Below are positions 23,763-33,132 of a DNA stretch of 64,000 nt, in pieces. The notes beneath the pieces are model-generated. The model was not told the DNA's origin and made no database searches. It saw only the letters and a list, made by a program, of their open reading frames with translations. Numbering within the stretch: the first letter of the stretch is position 1; the number at the start of each line of letters is the position of its first letter. Both the position numbers and the translations under genes were made by a program. The DNA is from Phycisphaerales bacterium (GTDB lineage: Bacteria > Planctomycetota > Phycisphaerae > Sedimentisphaerales > Anaerobacaceae), in assembly GCA_020352215.1 (NCBI GenBank), contig CP070675.1, positions 4,100,230 through 4,164,229 on the forward strand, given 5' to 3'.

Positions 23763-26700
23763 ATGACGCGGAGAAGAGAGATTCTGACGTTGCTGTTCGT
23801 AGGTTTGGCGGCGAGCCTCCCGACCGCCGTGGTACGTGCGGAGCTGGTAGGACACTGGGGATTTGATCGGGATTCCGGCAGCACCGCTGTCGATTCGAGC
23901 GGCCACGGCAATGACGGCATTCTCGTCGGCGAGCCGGCCTGGCGACCAGCACCTTCTTCTGGCGGTATGCTGGAGTTTGACGGCGTCGATGATTATGTGC
24001 GTACGGGCTTCGTCTTGAATCCGGCGGATGGGCCACTGAGCGCATTTGCCTGGGTCAAAGGGGGCGCTGCCGGCCAGATCATAATCTCTCAGGCCAGTGG
24101 CACGGGAATCGGAAGGACCTGGCTTTGTGCCGACCCGGTGGAGGGAAAACTCATGACCCGGTTGGCGGACGCCGGGCGGTTCCCGCGTCTGCTGAAGTCG
24201 GACTCGGTGATCACAGACGGCAAGTGGCATCATGTTGGCCTCAGTATCGGCGTCGGCCCGAAATGGATGCGCAGAAGCCTGTACGTTGACGGAGTGGTCG
24301 TTGCCACGGACGACGAGCCTTTACACAGACTGCAGGCTGCCGATGGCGGGCTCCTTTTCGGTGCCGAAGAAAATCTTGGTCAGGGCAAACTCTGGCGGGG
24401 CGTGCTGGATGAAGTCCGCATATACGACCACGCCCTGGATGCGCCGCAGGTGGAGCAAGTGATGAGAACTGACAGCAGGGACGCCGTCGATGTTGTCGTG
24501 CTCGCACCTAAGGCGCTCTACGCCGACTCGCCGGCGACCGTCTCGGTCTCTGCGGTGGGCATAGCCAGCCGCGGACCTGTGGTTGTGCCTGTGGCTGTAT
24601 CGCTTCGCCAAGACGATTCTACAACGTTGCGGCTCTTCGAGGGCGTCACGGGCGAACACGGCAAGGTCACGGCGCAATTCGCCACGCCGGATGTGCCGCC
24701 GGGGCCCTATGTGCTGGAGGTGGAAGTTGAAGGGGTGGCACAGGCAATGACCGCACAGGTGCAGGTGCGTCAGATGCCGGTGATTCTGATTGAAACGGAC
24801 AAACCGATCTACAAACCCGGCCAGACTATACAGGGCCGCGTGCTCGTGCTGAGCAACCAGTTGCGCCCTACCACATCAGAGGCCAGCGTCGAAATCACGG
24901 ACGGCAAGGGAGTAAAGATATTCCGAGAGGCCCTGACGACGAACGCCTTTGGCGTCGCACCCTTCGAGCTTGATCTGGCCAGTGAGCTGAATTACGGCAC
25001 GTGGAAGATCACAGCCGAATCGGGTCTCGCCTCGGGGTCCGTTGACGTGCGGGTGGAAGAATATGTGCTGCCCCGCTTCGAGGTCGAGCTGGTTACCGAG
25101 AAGGACTACTTTCTTGTAGACGAAGAGATTACCGGGGTCGTTAGTGCCGCCTACTTCTTCGGCAAGGTCATTGACGGCACCGTCGAGGTGCGTGCCAGTC
25201 GGTACATCGGAGTGTGGGAGGAATATGCGAGCTACACTGCAACGCTGTCTGAAGGCAGAGCCGACTTCGAGTTACCTGCCGTGGAGTATGTGAGCGGCAC
25301 GCCAGGTGCGGGCGGCTCGGGCAGTGTCCAGCTTGAAGTTGTCGTCACCGATACGTCGGGCCATGAGGAAGAAACAACCAAGCTGCTCAAGATCGTAGAG
25401 TCCACGATTCAGCATCAGCTAATTGCCTCTTCGCGATCGATTACGCCGGGCCAGCCGTTTGATGTTCTGCTCGTCGCTGAAACGCCGGACAACGAACCTG
25501 TCTCGGTTTCCGCTGAGATCACATGCGAGTACTTTGACGAGTACTACGGCTTGATTTCCGAAGAGAAGCGGTCGCTCTCGGATGTTGAGGGCTTGGCCTC
25601 TGTCTCATTTACCGCCGCAAAACGCACGGCTTGGGCCTGGCTTCATAGCAAAGTCAAGTCAGATGAAGACAGCGCCGAAACCGATCTGACTGTCTACGCT
25701 TCATATTCACCCACGGACAGCTTCCTGCACCTGAGCCGCGCTTCGAACGAGCCTGTCAGCGTCGGAGACACTGTGACGATAGATGTATTTCAGACTCACG
25801 ATGCGACAGTGTACTACGATGTGTTCTCAAGCGGCCATACCGTATGGTCGGACGCGACGACCGGATCGCAGATCGTATTCCAGGCGACCGTGCAGATGGT
25901 GCCCGCTGCCAAGGTGGTGGCTTACGTGATCAACCCGAACAATGAAATATCGGCGGATGTGCTGCCTCTTGAGGTTACAGTCGATAGCACCGCAGAACTC
26001 GATGTGGTATTCGATTCGGAGGAGGTCGGTCCGGGTGACTCCGTCCGCGTCTCCGTGCAGGCCGATGCCCAGGCGATGGTGGGCCTGGCCATTGTGGATG
26101 AATCGGTGTATGCCCTCAACGAAGGCCGGCTCAATATGCAGGAAGTCTTCAACGAACTGGAACGCCGGTTCATGGATCCGCAGTCAGAAACGCACGCTGA
26201 GGCACCTTGTGGTGCTTATGAAGTGTTTGACGAGATGGGCTTGCAGGTGCTTGTCTCGGAGCGGTTCAACGTCCCTCAGCGCCCCAGTATTTGGGACGGG
26301 CTCTGGTGGTTCGACGTTGTCCCGAGAGGAGGTGGGCCGCTACCTCCGGCGTGGCGAGAGTTGGATGGTAGCGACAAGAACGTCCCGCTGGCAGAGGTTA
26401 ATCGTGTCCGCCAGTTCTTCCCGGAGACCTGGCTCTGGTTGCCGGACCTGCTCACCGAGCCGGACGGCAGTGCTGCGGTAGATCTTACCGCCCCGGATAG
26501 TATCACGACATGGCGACTTCATGCGGTTTCCACGTCCAGCAGCGGCTTGGGCATCTCGGAATCGGAGTTGTTGGTCTTCCAGGAGTTCTTTGGCGAGCCC
26601 GACCTGCCTTACGCCGTGACGCGAGGCGAACAGTTTCCTGTGCGGATCCAGATATTCAATTATCTGGATACAGCCCAACTCGTCCACGTGAAGCTGGCTG

Positions 26701-28607
26701 AAGCTGGGTGGTTCGAACTTCTCGAACCCGGCAAGCAACAAGTGTTGGTCGGTCCGAGCTCTGTCGGGCTGGCTTCGTTTTTGATAAGGCCGATAGAACT
26801 TGGACGCAATACCCTTGAGGTTACACTTCGCTCGACGCAGCGCGCCGATGCAGTGCGCAAGGAGCTCCTGGTCGAAGCGGAAGGTACTGAGCGTGAGATA
26901 GTTACCAACGGCATGCTGCGCGCCGGCGAAACGCTCAGCATCGATTCTAACATGCCGTCACATCGCGTTCCCGGCTCGGAAAAGCTGCTCTTGAGCGTCA
27001 CGCCAAGCCTGGTTGCCCAGAGTATCAACGGTATCGAGGACTTACTTCACATGCCGTACGGCTGCGGTGAGCAGAATATGATTTTCTTCGCGCCGGACGT
27101 GGAGATTCTGCGCTACCTCGACGCTACGGGCCAATTGACCCCGGAAGTCCGTGCCAAAGCCGAGCATTTCATTACTGTGGGCTATCAGCGAGAGCTTACC
27201 TACCGCCGGCAGGATGGCTCTTTTTCGGCTTTCGGGGACAGCGACGAATCCGGCAGCCTGTGGTTGACGGCCTTTGTTCTGGACTGTTTCAGCGGTGCCC
27301 GCGACGTCCAGACTATCGACGAGACGGTTCTGGCCGATGCCGCCCACTGGATTGAGTCCCATCAGTTGGCCGACGGATCGTGGGAGCCGATAGGATTCGT
27401 GCACCACCAGGAAATGATCGGTGGTGTTTCGGGCAACTTCACACTGACGGCCTTTGTGATGATCGCATTGGCTGATTACGGTATGGCTACGGCTCAAGGG
27501 CTGGCTGGGGCAACTGAGTATTTGGTGGACAATCTGTCGACTGTTCAGGACGATGCATATGCCCTTGCCGTGGCGGCTTTGGCACTGGCGCGGGTTGACA
27601 GCCCCGCCGCTGAGCAGGCCATAGACCGACTCCTGGAAATCAGCATAAGCGATGGCGATGGCATTCACTGGGAACCCCATGCTATTGAGACCACAGCTTA
27701 CGCGGCGCTTGCTATGATCGAGACTGAGAAGCCCCAGGCGAACAGCGCCATAAAATGGCTGGCCCTCCAACAGAACGGGCGGGGTGGATTCTGCAGTACT
27801 CAGGATACAGTCATGGCATTGAAGGCTCTGATGACAGCGGCCAGAGTCCAATCCCGCAATGTCAGTCTTGCCGTGACCGCCAAGTCCCCTGATGGGGCCG
27901 TCATAGCGGAACTGACGGTCGACGCGAGCAACTTCGATGTTCTCCAGATTGTTGAGCTGCCAGACGTTGACAGCATAGAGCTCAGTGCCGCTGGTTCAGG
28001 CGAGACACGATACCAGCTTGTGCGTCGCTTTAACGTACTTCTGCGTGACGAAACTGTGGAAACGAACATGGCGCTCGAAGTGACCTATGACGCCGACCAT
28101 GTAGAAGTGGACGACATCGTGACCGTCACGGCCACGGTCCGCTATTTCGGACGGGAGGGCAGTTCCGGAATGATGATAGTTGATGTCGGGGTGCCCACTG
28201 GGTTTGCGCCGGTGCGTGAGTCACTCGAAGCCCTCGCTGAGCAGAAGATTGTCAGCCGGTTCGAGGTAGCAGGGCGAAAGGTTATTCTTTACGTAGATGA
28301 CTTGACCCCCGGCGAGGAGCGCACATTCACGTTTCAGGTTAAGGCCCGGTTCCCCGTCCGTGCCATAATTCCGGATAGCAAGGCATACCTGTACTATGAG
28401 CCCGATGTACGCGCCGAAGATGCGGGCCGCGAAATCACAGTCGGCTCGCCCGACTGCACAGTGGATTTCGATTATCTGGCGAGGTTTAGCTCTGAGTGGC
28501 TTGCGAGCGAAGCCGGCCCAGGAACCGATTTGAACGGCAGCGGCCGAGTTGATTTTGAGGACTTCAGCGTCCTCGCCCAGGATTGGCTGGATACCTGCTC
28601 GCAGTGA
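23763..28607 (+). CDS. secreted LamG + complement/alpha-2-macroglobulin-like thioester protein with dockerin-like tail
   Basis: 1,614 residues, ATG 23763. Signal peptide about 1-26. Residues 27-235: LamG/concanavalin-like domain (GHWGFDRDSGST, EFDGVDDYV, LDEVRIYDHAL). Then macroglobulin domains with ETDKPIYKPGQTIQGRV and VEEYVLPRFEVE; FPETWLWLPDLL marks the segment after the bait-like region. The thioester is GCGEQ at 1100-1104 (Cys1101, Gln1104). His1215 lies in HQEMIGG, the motif that holds the catalytic histidine in complement C3, 114 residues after the thioester Cys. The alpha-helical domain continues (WLALQQNGRGGFCSTQDTV), then a receptor-binding-type domain (about 1430-1560). The last 45 residues are dockerin-like (DLNGSGRVDFEDF...DWL). 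It would covalently trap proteins or glycans at the cell surface or outside. The architecture resembles animal TEP/C3 more than the usual bacterial YfhM-type proteins. Confidence 0.88.
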   Translation: MTRRREILTLLFVGLAASLPTAVVRAELVGHWGFDRDSGSTAVDSSGHGNDGILVGEPAWRPAPSSGGMLEFDGVDDYVRTGFVLNPADGPLSAFAWVKGGAAGQIIISQASGTGIGRTWLCADPVEGKLMTRLADAGRFPRLLKSDSVITDGKWHHVGLSIGVGPKWMRRSLYVDGVVVATDDEPLHRLQAADGGLLFGAEENLGQGKLWRGVLDEVRIYDHALDAPQVEQVMRTDSRDAVDVVVLAPKALYADSPATVSVSAVGIASRGPVVVPVAVSLRQDDSTTLRLFEGVTGEHGKVTAQFATPDVPPGPYVLEVEVEGVAQAMTAQVQVRQMPVILIETDKPIYKPGQTIQGRVLVLSNQLRPTTSEASVEITDGKGVKIFREALTTNAFGVAPFELDLASELNYGTWKITAESGLASGSVDVRVEEYVLPRFEVELVTEKDYFLVDEEITGVVSAAYFFGKVIDGTVEVRASRYIGVWEEYASYTATLSEGRADFELPAVEYVSGTPGAGGSGSVQLEVVVTDTSGHEEETTKLLKIVESTIQHQLIASSRSITPGQPFDVLLVAETPDNEPVSVSAEITCEYFDEYYGLISEEKRSLSDVEGLASVSFTAAKRTAWAWLHSKVKSDEDSAETDLTVYASYSPTDSFLHLSRASNEPVSVGDTVTIDVFQTHDATVYYDVFSSGHTVWSDATTGSQIVFQATVQMVPAAKVVAYVINPNNEISADVLPLEVTVDSTAELDVVFDSEEVGPGDSVRVSVQADAQAMVGLAIVDESVYALNEGRLNMQEVFNELERRFMDPQSETHAEAPCGAYEVFDEMGLQVLVSERFNVPQRPSIWDGLWWFDVVPRGGGPLPPAWRELDGSDKNVPLAEVNRVRQFFPETWLWLPDLLTEPDGSAAVDLTAPDSITTWRLHAVSTSSSGLGISESELLVFQEFFGEPDLPYAVTRGEQFPVRIQIFNYLDTAQLVHVKLAEAGWFELLEPGKQQVLVGPSSVGLASFLIRPIELGRNTLEVTLRSTQRADAVRKELLVEAEGTEREIVTNGMLRAGETLSIDSNMPSHRVPGSEKLLLSVTPSLVAQSINGIEDLLHMPYGCGEQNMIFFAPDVEILRYLDATGQLTPEVRAKAEHFITVGYQRELTYRRQDGSFSAFGDSDESGSLWLTAFVLDCFSGARDVQTIDETVLADAAHWIESHQLADGSWEPIGFVHHQEMIGGVSGNFTLTAFVMIALADYGMATAQGLAGATEYLVDNLSTVQDDAYALAVAALALARVDSPAAEQAIDRLLEISISDGDGIHWEPHAIETTAYAALAMIETEKPQANSAIKWLALQQNGRGGFCSTQDTVMALKALMTAARVQSRNVSLAVTAKSPDGAVIAELTVDASNFDVLQIVELPDVDSIELSAAGSGETRYQLVRRFNVLLRDETVETNMALEVTYDADHVEVDDIVTVTATVRYFGREGSSGMMIVDVGVPTGFAPVRESLEALAEQKIVSRFEVAGRKVILYVDDLTPGEERTFTFQVKARFPVRAIIPDSKAYLYYEPDVRAEDAGREITVGSPDCTVDFDYLARFSSEWLASEAGPGTDLNGSGRVDFEDFSVLAQDWLDTCSQ

Positions 28608-28774
28608 CGTCGGCTGCAAACAAACCAAGGGGTGATTGCATCAGCGCTTCTCCTCGGTGGCCTAACAACAGGACCCGGGTCGGTGAATCTGCCCCGACAC
28701 GCATCATCTCCAATATCACTGTTGTACCTCTAATGCAGGGCCCGACAATCTGCAAGGATGGCCTAACCAACAAT

Positions 28775-31309
28775 TCAGGGCGCTACAAGCCAGTCTGCGA
28801 CAAACTCTCGTAAATCATCCAACGCCACTCGGCCGTCGTCGCCTGCGAGGTCACATCCAGCACATGTACCGCAGTCTGCTTCCAGCCAGAACGAGGCGAA
28901 TACGGCGAAGTCGAGCAGATCGACGTCCTCATCACCATCCAGGTCACCACACATCTCGCATTCATCTGGGATGCCGTTCGCGTTGGAGTCCCGGCTTGCT
29001 CCATCGGCAATGTCCAGCGAGTCTGCGACTCCGTTGTGATTGCAGTCCTCGATGTACAATGCCTTCGCGGTTCGATCATCGTCGAGGACAACAGTGACGC
29101 TCCGCTGCCCCTCCGGCAGCGCCCGATTGTCTATTTCCCAGTGGTCGAAGACGTAGCGGCCGACCGCCAAGGGTCCGGTTAGCGTCACCACAGTGCCCGG
29201 CGCATGTACGCGGATGAATGTGGTTACTCCGTCGCCCATGTTATTCACACCAACCGGACTGGCCAATACGGGCACTCCTGGCGGCGTGCTCGCGATACGT
29301 AAGAGGCGATAGAACTCGAAATCCGGGCGTTCGTAGCCGAGCCAATTGTCGAAGACGGCACGGTCCTCGTCGTCAATGTCACCATCCTCATCGAAGTCGA
29401 AGGCATAACAATCCGGGTCCGTAACCGGCACATTCGGACCAGTGCAACACAGGCCGAACGCGGTGCCATCGGCTGCATCAATGTCTCCGTCGCCATTGAA
29501 GTCACCGGGCAGCGCCCCGCCACCCAGTTGCAAAACCTCTTGCGTCACGTTGACCGGCCCAGGGTGTTCGTCCGGATTAAGCAGGTGATATTCCAGGGTG
29601 CCTCTCCAGATACGCTCTTCCATCGGCCATGGCCAGAGATACTCTACCTGACCATCTGTTTCTCCGTCCTTCAAGACGCCGTCCACATAACGGAACCAGA
29701 TTCGGGCCCCGACGTCGGTCCCATCGGGTGCGGCAAGCCGCAGAGCCGGTGATGTATACGGCCGGAGAAGGCTCCGCCCGGCAATGTTCAGTTGCGGATC
29801 AGTACCAGGGGCGGTGCGGCAAGTATCGTCGATCACGGGTGAGGCCCCACAGTCTCTCTCGCAACCTGCCGGACTGAGGATATTGGTAGGCACGCCGGTG
29901 CACGAGTGATTGCTTTCGAAATGCTCAGCGTTATTGAAAAAATGCACCGTGTCCACGTACTTGTGTCCCAAGAGGGCTGCTTGGTATCTATCTCCCGGAT
30001 CGAGGGTGTTCATGGCCAGCACGTTTTGGATAACCGGCCCGTTCGGCTCAACGGACCTCCTGTAAGCGCCCACGCGCATGCCCCTACCACCCACAACGGT
30101 CAGGTGTTGCCCTTTGATGCTATCGTAGAATCGGCCGCACAAGTTAAACCCCTGGATTTCGTAATCGGGCTCACCGGTCTCGCGTCCAGGTTCGACGTAG
30201 GTTAGGCAATCCCGGAGCGTAGTATCGACCACATCAGGTCCTCCGACACGGAATATGTGTCGGGTCCTCACATAATTGCTATTGAGCGCGTATCCGACGC
30301 ACCCGAACAGCCGGGTATTCCTAATGAAGTCCATCGCCGCGTCGCTATAGAAATAGGACGAAAAATCCCATCTCAGCGGGTAATCGATACTTTCACGCGC
30401 ATCGTGCGTACAAACGACGTTTTCCAGCAGGCTGCCCTGAGCCCTGTATTGAAATGAAATATTCTCAGAGTGGTTGCCCTGATACCGGGTTCCCTCCCAC
30501 CGGCACCAGAAACGCCGCAAGATATTGTCCGCACCGTAGTTGACTTGTCCAGGACCTCCGCCATAGATGGAGACTTGCTTTCGGCCCAGGCCCCAGCTGG
30601 CGCAGTCCTCTACGAGGCAGCGGAACGTTCGATACAAACGGTAGACATGATTATTCTTGTACGGATTCGCGTTCCACGCGCAGACCCGGCGCACCGTGCA
30701 ATCCTTGCAGCAGCCCAACCAGATGACAGCTCCGCTGCTATTGCACGCGTTTATGCCTTGGATAACAAAATAGCTTTTGAAATTCCCCTCGGCTCCGGAG
30801 ATGAAAACTGGTTGGTAAAGCAACTCACCATCGATGGTCACGCGGCCATCGTTCAAGGCCCGGATGGTAATTGGGCTATCCGCTGTGCCGTTCACGGAGA
30901 CTGAATAACCAGCACAGATCATCGACCGGGGCCCCGTGTATCGGCCGTCCAGCAAGACGAGTGTATCCCCGGCCCGGGCGACACGCCAGAAGTTCTCGAT
31001 CACAAACGGTGCAGAGACCGTTAGGCCATCGTTGGTGTCCGAACCGCGGACAGCGGGGGGCTCGGCAAATTCCGGCGCCGCATAATAAGTAGTCTGGTGA
31101 ACTGACTCTCCGGGCAAAGAACCGCCTGCCCCAGCGAGACTGTCTACGACTCGGTTATCCTTACGGTAGTTACAAGCCTCGGCCCCGTTGGCGTCAACGA
31201 CAGCATTCGCATCGACATAGACAGTCTCTCCCTTGGAAGTCGTCGAAACCATTCCCAGCAGACACACGAACATCACCGCCCAAGTGCCTGGCCATGCGTG
31301 CTCACGCAT
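28775..31309 (-). CDS. secreted right-handed beta-helix protein with dockerin-like calcium repeats
   Basis: 844 residues, ATG with GGAGG about 6 nt upstream and a good promoter behind it. Signal peptide about 1-27 (WAVMFVCLLGMVSTTSKG). Residues about 70-500 have the polysaccharide-lyase/pectate-lyase-like helix style: SAPFVIENFWRVARAGDTLVLLDG near the N-terminus and many short turns such as LLENVVCTHDARESI and DTTLRDCLTYVEPG. Then a first dockerin-like pair (GDFNGDGDIDAADG, DFDEDGDIDDEDRAV), a beta domain, an EF-hand-like segment (DCNHNGVADSLDIADG, DSNANGIPDECE) and a second C-terminal dockerin-like pair (GDLDGDEDVDLLDF, CDLAGDDGRVALDDL). No catalytic residues could be assigned. Likely an extracellular carbohydrate-binding or lyase-like protein anchored through the tail. 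It is convergent with the thioester protein (167 bp between stops). Confidence 0.75.
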   Translation of the reverse strand: MREHAWPGTWAVMFVCLLGMVSTTSKGETVYVDANAVVDANGAEACNYRKDNRVVDSLAGAGGSLPGESVHQTTYYAAPEFAEPPAVRGSDTNDGLTVSAPFVIENFWRVARAGDTLVLLDGRYTGPRSMICAGYSVSVNGTADSPITIRALNDGRVTIDGELLYQPVFISGAEGNFKSYFVIQGINACNSSGAVIWLGCCKDCTVRRVCAWNANPYKNNHVYRLYRTFRCLVEDCASWGLGRKQVSIYGGGPGQVNYGADNILRRFWCRWEGTRYQGNHSENISFQYRAQGSLLENVVCTHDARESIDYPLRWDFSSYFYSDAAMDFIRNTRLFGCVGYALNSNYVRTRHIFRVGGPDVVDTTLRDCLTYVEPGRETGEPDYEIQGFNLCGRFYDSIKGQHLTVVGGRGMRVGAYRRSVEPNGPVIQNVLAMNTLDPGDRYQAALLGHKYVDTVHFFNNAEHFESNHSCTGVPTNILSPAGCERDCGASPVIDDTCRTAPGTDPQLNIAGRSLLRPYTSPALRLAAPDGTDVGARIWFRYVDGVLKDGETDGQVEYLWPWPMEERIWRGTLEYHLLNPDEHPGPVNVTQEVLQLGGGALPGDFNGDGDIDAADGTAFGLCCTGPNVPVTDPDCYAFDFDEDGDIDDEDRAVFDNWLGYERPDFEFYRLLRIASTPPGVPVLASPVGVNNMGDGVTTFIRVHAPGTVVTLTGPLAVGRYVFDHWEIDNRALPEGQRSVTVVLDDDRTAKALYIEDCNHNGVADSLDIADGASRDSNANGIPDECEMCGDLDGDEDVDLLDFAVFASFWLEADCGTCAGCDLAGDDGRVALDDLREFVADWLVAP

Positions 31310-31363
31310 TCGCCTCCTCCTTCGAGAAAATGAGCGAAGTTCTCTTTCCTCTTGGCAATTGAT

Positions 31364-31392
31364 ACTATACTGTTTGTAGGAGCTGGGGTCAA
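31364..31392 (-). promoter_or_regulatory. sigma-70-like promoter of the beta-helix gene
   Basis: Minus strand TTGACC (31392-31387), 17 nt, TATAGT (31369-31364). Both boxes are 5/6 to consensus with optimal spacing. It lies 55 nt upstream of the ATG at 31309, in the divergent region shared with the aminotransferase. Confidence 0.65.
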
Positions 31393-31467
31393 GATCTTAT
31401 GGGAACGTCGGGACAAGTCATATCCTCACGCTCCCAGCACAATTGCGGACCCAGGATAATTAAGGAT

Positions 31468-31495
31468 TTGAGAACTCACCCGTTCAGTGTATAAT
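31468..31495 (+). promoter_or_regulatory. sigma-70-like promoter of the alaC-like gene
   Basis: TTGAGA (31468-31473), 16 nt, TATAAT (31490-31495). The ATG at 31494, which would give a longer protein, lies inside the -10 box, so this promoter supports ATG 31545 as the start. Confidence 0.65.
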
Positions 31496-31544
31496 GTTCG
31501 ATTGTATCAATAAGGACTGCCTTCACAATTTGCAGGATCAAAGA

Positions 31545-32771
31545 ATGTCCGAACACAAGATTGAGCCGGCTCAGAGAATAACACGCTTGCCACCTTATCT
31601 TTTCGGCAAGTTGAACGCATTGAAGCTCGCCAAGCGTCAAGAAGGTGCTGATATCATTGACCTTGGTATGGGCAATCCGGCGGATGCGGCCCCGCAGATT
31701 GTCGTTGACAAGCTCTGTGAGGCGGTGCAAGACCCGCGCAATCACCGTTACAGTGCCTCCAGGGGCGTCAAGAACCTGCGGCGGGAAATCGCAATTAAGT
31801 ATGAGAAGAAGTGGAATGTGCAGCTTGACTGGGAGACTGAGGTGCTTGCATGCATTGGCTCCAAGGAGGGTTTTAGCCATTTGTGCCTGGCCATGTTGGG
31901 CCCGGGTGATACCGCCGTTGTGCCCGACCCTGCATTCCCAATACACAACTACTCGGTGGCACTGGCGGGCGCGAACGTAATTACGGTGCCGCTGGGTACC
32001 GACAGTAAGTTCCTCGACACGGTTGCGATGGTTTGCGAACACCTGTACCCCAAGCCGAAGCTGCTAATTCTCAACTACCCGCACAACCCAACTGCAGTAA
32101 CCGTTGATGAAGGGTTCTTCGATACGGTCGTGGATGTAGCAAAGCGGTTCGGTATCGCGGTGATTCATGACTTTGCCTATGGCGAGACGTGTTTCGATGA
32201 TTACAAGGCCCCGAGCTTCCTGTCGGCCAAGGGCGCTAAGGACGTCGGAGTGGAATTCACGACGATGAGCAAGCCCTACAATATGGCCGGTTTTCGAATC
32301 GGCTTCGTGGCTGGGAACAAGGATATGGTTGACCACCTTGCGACCATAAAGGGTTACTATGACTACGGCATATTCCAGGCGGTGCAGATAGCGGGGATAA
32401 TTGCTCTGCGGCATTGCGACGAGCAGATACTTGTTCAGAATCAGAAATATCAATCCCGCCGCGATGTGGTGTGCGATGGCCTTGGGAGAATCGGCTGGGA
32501 GGTGGAAAAGCCGCGAGCCTCGATGTTCGTCTGGGCGAAAGTGCCTCAGACAAGCCTCAAAGGCAGGAGCACGCTTGACTACGCCATGGACCTGATGGAG
32601 CATGCCGAGGTCGCAATTGCTCCGGGCAGAGCCTTTGGCGAAAATGGTGAGGGTTACATGCGCGTCGCCCTGGTGGAGAACGAACAACGCCTCCGTCAAG
32701 CCATCCGTAACATAAGCCGGTTTGAACAGCAAAAGCCAATAAGAAAGGCAAAAGCCAACCGAGGAGATTGA
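31545..32771 (+). CDS. alaC: AlaC-like class I/II aminotransferase
   Basis: 408 residues from ATG 31545, with AGGA upstream and a strong promoter before it. Reads in line with E. coli AlaC (glutamate-pyruvate aminotransferase) over its length: RLPPYLFGKLNALKLA, DIIDLGMGNPADAAP, HRYSASRGVKNLR, IGSKEGFSHLCLAMLGPGDT, NYPHNPTAVTV, VIHDFAYGE, and TMSKPYNMAGFRIGF with the PLP-binding Lys in SKPYNMAG. The C-terminus has ASMFVWAKVP and VAIAPGRAFGE. It is a cytoplasmic PLP enzyme that moves amino groups between glutamate and a keto acid. Other members of this branch are LL-diaminopimelate or aspartate aminotransferases, so the substrate is likely but not certain. Confidence 0.85.
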   Translation: MSEHKIEPAQRITRLPPYLFGKLNALKLAKRQEGADIIDLGMGNPADAAPQIVVDKLCEAVQDPRNHRYSASRGVKNLRREIAIKYEKKWNVQLDWETEVLACIGSKEGFSHLCLAMLGPGDTAVVPDPAFPIHNYSVALAGANVITVPLGTDSKFLDTVAMVCEHLYPKPKLLILNYPHNPTAVTVDEGFFDTVVDVAKRFGIAVIHDFAYGETCFDDYKAPSFLSAKGAKDVGVEFTTMSKPYNMAGFRIGFVAGNKDMVDHLATIKGYYDYGIFQAVQIAGIIALRHCDEQILVQNQKYQSRRDVVCDGLGRIGWEVEKPRASMFVWAKVPQTSLKGRSTLDYAMDLMEHAEVAIAPGRAFGENGEGYMRVALVENEQRLRQAIRNISRFEQQKPIRKAKANRGD

Positions 32772-33012
32772 TCCTCTCTGGCGGCTCGGTCGGCGGAGGG
32801 GCATGGCTACTGCGAGCCGGCTCTCGAAGGACCGGCGCATGTCGGCAAAACGACTGCTTCGGACGGCTTCTCACCGCCCAGAGCGTCATATTTGCCGAGG
32901 GCACCAGCTTGTGCAAGTCTTTGCAGAAGAAGGGCTTACCTAAGAAATCGGAGCATAGGCTCTCGGTCGGATGGGTCGGTTGCGATGACATCGGCCAGCA
33001 CCGAATAAATCC
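32772..33012. other. gene-free leader region before gapA
   Basis: The 361 bp between alaC and gapA contain no frame that resembles a known protein on either strand. The visible element is the promoter at 33013-33041; the rest shows only scattered GC-rich short inverted repeats. Confidence 0.5.
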
Positions 33013-33041
33013 TTGACACAGGGGGGGCTTGTGAATAGAGT
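33013..33041 (+). promoter_or_regulatory. sigma-70-like promoter of gapA
   Basis: TTGACA (33013-33018, perfect), 17 nt including a run of seven G, then TAGAGT (33036-33041, 4/6). The start codon of gapA is 92 nt beyond the -10, leaving a leader of about 85 nt. Confidence 0.65.
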
Positions 33042-33132
33042 AGCTCTCTCGTTTACTCGGCAGTTGCCATTGCCGGGCACAAAAAGCAGGGAAAAGCCGC
33101 GTCAAAAGTATCGGCAATAAGGAGAACAGCAA

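Noticed and set aside
32768..33016. 82-codon plus frame between alaC and gapA
   Set aside because: Overlaps the alaC stop, ends in the gapA promoter and resembles nothing known.
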